From the NCBI GenBank assembly GCA_005656395.1, contig SRSI01000055.1, forward strand, positions 124,001 through 188,000: a stretch of 64,000 bases of DNA, written 5' to 3'. The stretch's first letter is position 1. Each line of letters opens with the position of its first letter. Origin of the DNA: Strongyloides papillosus. Taxonomy: Eukaryota; Nematoda; Chromadorea; Rhabditida; Strongyloididae. Of this stretch, positions 59,201 to 64,000 are shown piece by piece. The notes under the pieces were generated by a model. The model made no database searches, was not told the DNA's origin, and worked only from the letters and a program-made list of their open reading frames with translations. The position numbers and the translations under genes were made by a program.

Positions 59201-60455
59201 AAACAATAGTACATAGAAGGTTTTCCATTAATAGTACTATCAAAAAAGCTTGGTAAATAAGAGAGAATAATTTAAAGTGAAAATTATTTGGACAATTTAA
59301 ATGAGAATGTATTAATGGAATTTTTTTTATCCTTGAAAGTATATTCCTTCCGCATTCCATTAGTTCCTCTGCACTAAAAATATTTATAAATATAGTTTTT
59401 ATTGCATGGAAAAAATGTTCCCTCCTATCTTTACTAAAGTCTTTTTTGTAATCCATCTTTCATATGCTGTTATGGTAATAATATCAACAATCTTCTTAAC
59501 TGTTATTTTCATTATATCTAATGTCTCTTTAACTACTTCATTATTATCATAATAACCTTCATCTATTTTGAAATATGTATTTTTTAAAAAATAAGTAAAT
59601 TTAGCTATTTCATCCATATTACCCAGGAAATAGTCAAAACATCTCGTCTTCGTTTTTTCAATATCCTCCTTATCTATGTGTAAAACTCTACCATTATCAT
59701 CAATCATCATATTACATTTAACGATAATTGTGGCATATAAAACACAAGCTAACCAATTTTTAGTTTGAATAAGATTATCTTCTAATAACCCATTTTGAAG
59801 TTTAAATTTCTCGCATATTGCTAGAGTAGCTTCTGACCAATAATTTTGAGTGCAGTATTTAGCTATAATTTTTAAAACAATAAATGCAGTGTCGAAACAG
59901 AGTAATGGAGGTGATGGTGGATGTTGACCAGTCATCAGTTTGAAAAAAAGACAAATATCATCGAAGTAAGCAAATGGTTTTTCATCGAAAAAGTCATTTG
60001 AATCTTCGTTAGGTGTAAAAATATCCGTTGATTGGTGTTTCAAAGAATATACATAATTAATCCATTCTCTTTCTTCATCTAATGACATTTTATTGTTTAA
60101 TAGAAAATATTTTGTTCTGTTTTTTAGATTTCTTTCACTTTTTAAAACATCTTTCCTGATTAGTTTAACTGTATATGGGACTAAAAATGTATCGGCAGGA
60201 TTTTCAATAGACCATTCTGTTAGAAAGTCGAGAAACTCTTTGCAAACATTCTCACAACATGATGGATCAACTAAAAAATTAAAACACCAGAAGTTTACAA
60301 ACTTTAAGATAACAAAACTTGCGTTTATCTAGTGGGAATATCGATATAATAACCATAACACAGTATCTAGATTCATGATAACTATTATCCTTCAGACATT
60401 TAAACTTTTTCAAAAGTTTTAACAAGAAACGAGCTTTATTTCCTTTTGAAATCAT
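50248..60455 (-). CDS. lyst-1: LYST-type BEACH/WD40 lysosomal trafficking regulator
   Basis: I assemble four exons: 60455-60314, 60270-59435, 59373-59294 and 59248-50248. The introns are 43, 61 and 45 nt, giving 3352 residues (human LYST 3801). The last exon is 9 kb without a break. From the N terminus come long armadillo-like helical regions, a concanavalin-like segment near 940-1080, a PH-like domain near 2470-2580, the BEACH domain near 2595-2890 (RSYNDLMQYPVFPFILSDY, YHYGSHYSNSG, ELIPEFFYFPEFL, WIDLIFGYKQSG), and WD40 repeats from about 3060. The stretches MIKTYGQMPAQLF, KWGDYVGSP and LIIGLENGKVQ point to LYST, not NBEA or WDFY3. LYST controls size and fission of lysosome-related organelles. 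Frame VDPSCCENV...KMSLDEEREW continues upstream of the Met at 60088, proving extra 5' coding. Donors of introns 1 and 3 (GTTATC, GTCCAA) are weak. Confidence 0.9.
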
Positions 60456-62444
60456 GAATATCAATAAAATAGACTGTTAAAAATCATAAAGAAACGATCT
60501 AGAAATAATAAACAACTATTGTGTTGACGTAATGTTAAAATTGTATGATAAAACAATAATTGTAACTGATAAAAAATATGGTTGTTAAATGATACAAAGA
60601 GTATTTTTAAATTATAACATACGCAAAAAATGTGTATAACAAAAAATATGATTTTATTGTTTTAAGTAAAAAAGGAACATATCAATAAAATATTTTGATA
60701 AAAGCATTTATATAAATTGACGGTAAAGTATGGAACCTTATCAAGTGAGTAAAAAAATTTTAAGTATGACTATAAAATGTCATGTAAATGACATTTACCT
60801 GATCGAATTATATTTTCTCTTAGATTAAAATTAAATACAAGAGATAGTAAAATAAGAAGCTCTTAACTTTTATGCATGATGTAATGATAAAAATGTCAAA
60901 AACAAATATCATAGAATCAAAAATGAATTTATAATTTTGAGATTTATAATTACTATTACAGATATTTCTTACCAATAATGATTATTTTGTTCCAAGCTAG
61001 ACGTTCAAATTTAAAGATAAAGTATAGGTTGTACCTAACTCTAACAACTTTAATATAACATTTGTATAAATTAAAATGATAAGATAAAAAGTAAAAAAGA
61101 TAATATACAGTTTTAATATAATATGTCTATATGTTTTTACCATAGAAAAAGATTTTAATAATTAAGTAAAAGAAAAAGTAGACAACTTTATGGAGGTATA
61201 CACCAACTTTAGGCAGTTGCAAAAAAAAACTTGAAAAAAATATTATGTTAATGTATTATTATTATTTTGGAAGCATGTGTTCCCATAAAATTTATAAACG
61301 TATTTTATATAAATAGATATTTGTTCAAATAAAAATTGAAGGATGATAGACAGTTGTTATAGAGAATGGGTTCAAATAGTTTCATATTTTAGTTATTGAA
61401 GAAGAGAAAGTGTAATTAAAATGTATATTACTTCATTTGACATCTCTATCAGTCAAGTGATAAAGTTTAATTTTACAATAATGAAATTCAATTAAAAACG
61501 TAAAATTTAGATAACCATTCAAATGTAAAAAAAGGAGTTTTGTGAATAAAAACAAAAACTAAATTTTGAATAACATGCCATTATAAGAAAGTATTCTTAA
61601 TTAGCATAAAAATTAACAAATTATTACATAAAAATAACATAAGTAAAATTAAGTTATTTCTAAAAACGTGACTAAAAACAAAAAAAAATGCGTATTTAGA
61701 AGCAGTTTGACTATATAAATGATAAGGAAACAAGCGTAGTTATATATAAGAAAGAGGAAACTTCTTATCTTGACATTTGTTTATTGATACTATCAAAATA
61801 ATGACAACAAAAATTATTACAATTTCGGAGAATAACAAAAATAATAACATCCATAAAATGAAAAAATACTAAAAAGTCTAAAAAAGGATTATTTTGAGTA
61901 AAAATAAATAACCCGCGGTATTTCTAATAATATAAAAAATATCTCTACAAACATCTTTCCAATGTTTTATCCTCTGAAGATACTTTCATCTATATAGCTT
62001 AACTTCTTTCTATTTCATGATAACAATTATGATAATTAAATTAAATTCCCTCAACAATATGTAAAAATAAAAATACTTTCTACAAATAAAAAAGGCACAT
62101 TATTGTTTGTGAAATATAAATTCTTGATTTAATCACTATCAAATAATTTAATAAAGTAAACTTAAAAAATCCTTTGTTATCATTAAAAAGTTTTTTATTT
62201 AAACTTTTCTAATAATTCACAACTTTTATTTCATCATTTCCTATAGGACAATTATTTAGATGACGTCAAAATTTCTTATTTAGACACATTGTTATGTCAT
62301 TTTACTCCTTTACACTTACATCTCTTCCTCAGTTTTATAATATGTATCATTTATATATTATTTTGTAGGAAACATTTCTATTGATTAAATTAAGTATAAA
62401 ATTTGAAGATTTAAATTATATTAACTTTAGTTGTTGATGATATA
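60456..62444. other. divergent intergenic region, no gene seen
   Basis: 2 kb A+T-rich region between the lyst-1 start (-) and the membrane-protein start (+). An acceptor-like TTTTTAACAG on the minus strand lies about 20 nt before the lyst-1 ATG, and another on + (TTAACTTTAG, ending at 62430) lies 14 nt before the ATG at 62445. Both could be spliced-leader sites. No other feature was recognised. Confidence 0.5.
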
Positions 62445-64000
62445 ATGCGTCGTAGGTATAGTGGAAATTATTCTTCAGATGATGAAAGGTATGGTGGAAG
62501 AGCATACAGTGGTGGTATGAATTTTGTTGAAGGGAAATTGGCTGATCATAGACGTAAGTTATTGATCATTTAAAGTATTATTCTTGTTTTTTTTTATAAA
62601 GGATTTTATGACAATGGAAAAAGTACAATGAATCGCGTTTATAAAGCTCTCTCAAGAAAGGGTGATGAAAATGGAAATGGGAAGTCACGATTTAGAGATT
62701 TGCTTTATGATTTAGAAGTTAATGATAAATTAACTGAAGAACAAATTCTGGATAAATATTTTAAGACTGCAGAGCTTGAAGAGATGCTTAATGAGTCATT
62801 TGATCAATCGGAGGAAGGGGTAGATTCTGAAGGCAAAGATGATATCAACAATGAATTTGATATCTTTACAAAATCTAATCGTGGAATTTTTTCAATGGAT
62901 AATTTTGTTGATTATCTTCTATCAAAATTGCACTTACAATGGAGGACATTATTGTATGCTTTGTTTCCACTCCACCAAATTCAAACGTTAGCATTCATAT
63001 GTCTTGTACAATTTATTAATGTTACAATATTATTAAAATACCTTCCAATGATTATTTGTTATATGTCATTCCTAGGAATGGTATATTTTACATTAAAAAT
63101 GTTCCATAGTAAAACAATTATAAGAAAAGAAAAAGTATGGAAACGTGTTATTGGGATTTTCGAGGATATCCGTGAACGTAAGCATATAAAGAAGGATGAT
63201 GACGATGAGGGAAATGAGGTAAAGGAAAGAAAAATGTCGGAGTGTGAGGATAGTATGTACGATCGTAAAAATTGGGAGCCCTACTCAAATTTCTTCTTCT
63301 GCTTAGTTATCTTTATTTTGTCCATTGGATTTGCTGACGGCAAAATATCAAATTCCATTATCCTTTGTGGAATAGGTGGTTTTTTTGCTGTATTTTGCTT
63401 TGTTGCTTTAGCTGATAATCATGATTTCTGGGCATTAATTGGGATTACAGCTAATTTTATTTCATGTTTACCTTATGTTTTTTCACGAATGGGAATATAC
63501 TCCTCAAAGATGTTGTTTTTTAAATCATGGTTTGAATACAGATTTGGTTATATAACCTTTTCTTTTTCAATACCATCATTGGCTTTTATGTCTATTCCAT
63601 TAATTTATTATATTGCTTTGAAATCCCGTAAACATGGAACAGGGATTTTCCAAGAAATTGTACCGCATATTGTTTGCATAATATGGAGCCATGTAGCAAT
63701 AATGATGTGGTGTATTGGATGGAAGACATTTACACTATCTGGTTTAGCTTTTACAAGTTTTGTCATCACATTTATGCTTTATCCATCTCCAGCAATTGCT
63801 TGTATAGCAGGAGCAATTGGATTTTCTCAAGTAAAAGGTTCCATAGCAACATTGACGTTTATCAAATCAGCAATAACAATTTTTGTACTATGTCTACCAT
63901 TTATTGCCAGAAAAATATTATTAAAACTTAATAAATCAAAAGGATTTAAGAAGATATATTCAAAATTTGAGGATAAACAGTGGTTTCTTCTAGGATTATA
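62445..64000 (+). CDS. Multi-span membrane protein resembling wolframin (partial, runs off the window)
   Basis: Exon 1 is 62445-62553. After a 48-nt intron (GTAAGT...TTTATAAAG), exon 2 starts at 62602 and stays open to the window end, giving about 502 residues so far. A polar, charged N-terminal domain of about 140 residues includes the helical segment [20 protein letters not shown]. It is followed by at least eight hydrophobic spans, the first near [21 protein letters not shown]. An acidic/basic loop ([15 protein letters not shown]) separates the second and third spans. The topology (soluble N-terminal domain, 8-10 spans) and segments such as [37 protein letters not shown] and [13 protein letters not shown] resemble wolframin, an ER protein in calcium balance and the stress response. 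This is from memory, so the name is tentative. No stop codon is present in the window. Confidence 0.6.

Overview
The window looks like nuclear genomic DNA from a parasitic-type nematode, most likely of the Strongyloides/Parastrongyloides group. The reasons are the extreme A+T richness (long T/A runs between genes), tiny introns (mostly about 38-70 nt, GT...TTTTAG/CAG), pyrimidine-rich AG sites shortly before start codons that look like spliced-leader acceptors, and gene content that reads as nematode (astacin, tyramine/dopamine beta-hydroxylase, NRAMP, NAA10, lyst-1 homologues). All products are inferred by reading translations; no database search was possible.

Layout. 0.9-7.2 kb: a compact cluster with a PiT-type phosphate transporter (+), a DBH/TBH-type copper monooxygenase (-), the catalytic N-acetyltransferase NAA10 (+) and an NRAMP metal transporter (-). 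9.9-13.1 kb: an astacin-family protein whose zinc site is destroyed, then a membrane-anchored short-chain dehydrogenase. 13.1-24.7 kb: an 11.7 kb gene-poor block ending at a disordered, coiled-coil protein with repeated PIY motifs (24.7-26.9 kb), for which a distant alternative first exon at 18.68 kb is possible. 27.3-40.3 kb: mostly small, poorly known genes, including two four-span membrane proteins, two related tyrosine-rich secreted peptides, L-2-hydroxyglutarate dehydrogenase, a small Cys-rich peptide, a free-standing kelch propeller, a single-pass membrane protein rebuilt from four exons, and a small basic protein. 41.5-45.3 kb: a type II membrane M1 aminopeptidase with an unusual Ser/Thr/acidic insert. 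47.8-49.5 kb: an F-box-like protein. 50.2-60.5 kb: a LYST/lyst-1 BEACH-WD40 gene of about 3350 codons, dominated by one 9 kb exon. 62.4 kb to the end: the 5' part of a multi-span membrane protein that resembles wolframin.

Functionally this is a mosaic of unrelated eukaryotic genes, not an operon or a single pathway. Themes are transport (phosphate, divalent metal), amine neuromodulator synthesis, endolysosomal trafficking and lineage-specific secreted or membrane proteins. The most interesting items are the pseudo-astacin, the tyrosine-rich peptide pair that shares intron position, a GSNQN motif and an identical TATA-box 10-mer, and the rebuilt orphan genes at 33.9-36.1 kb with an 80-nt nested hairpin just beyond. 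No CRISPR array, rRNA, tRNA or recognisable transposon was found.
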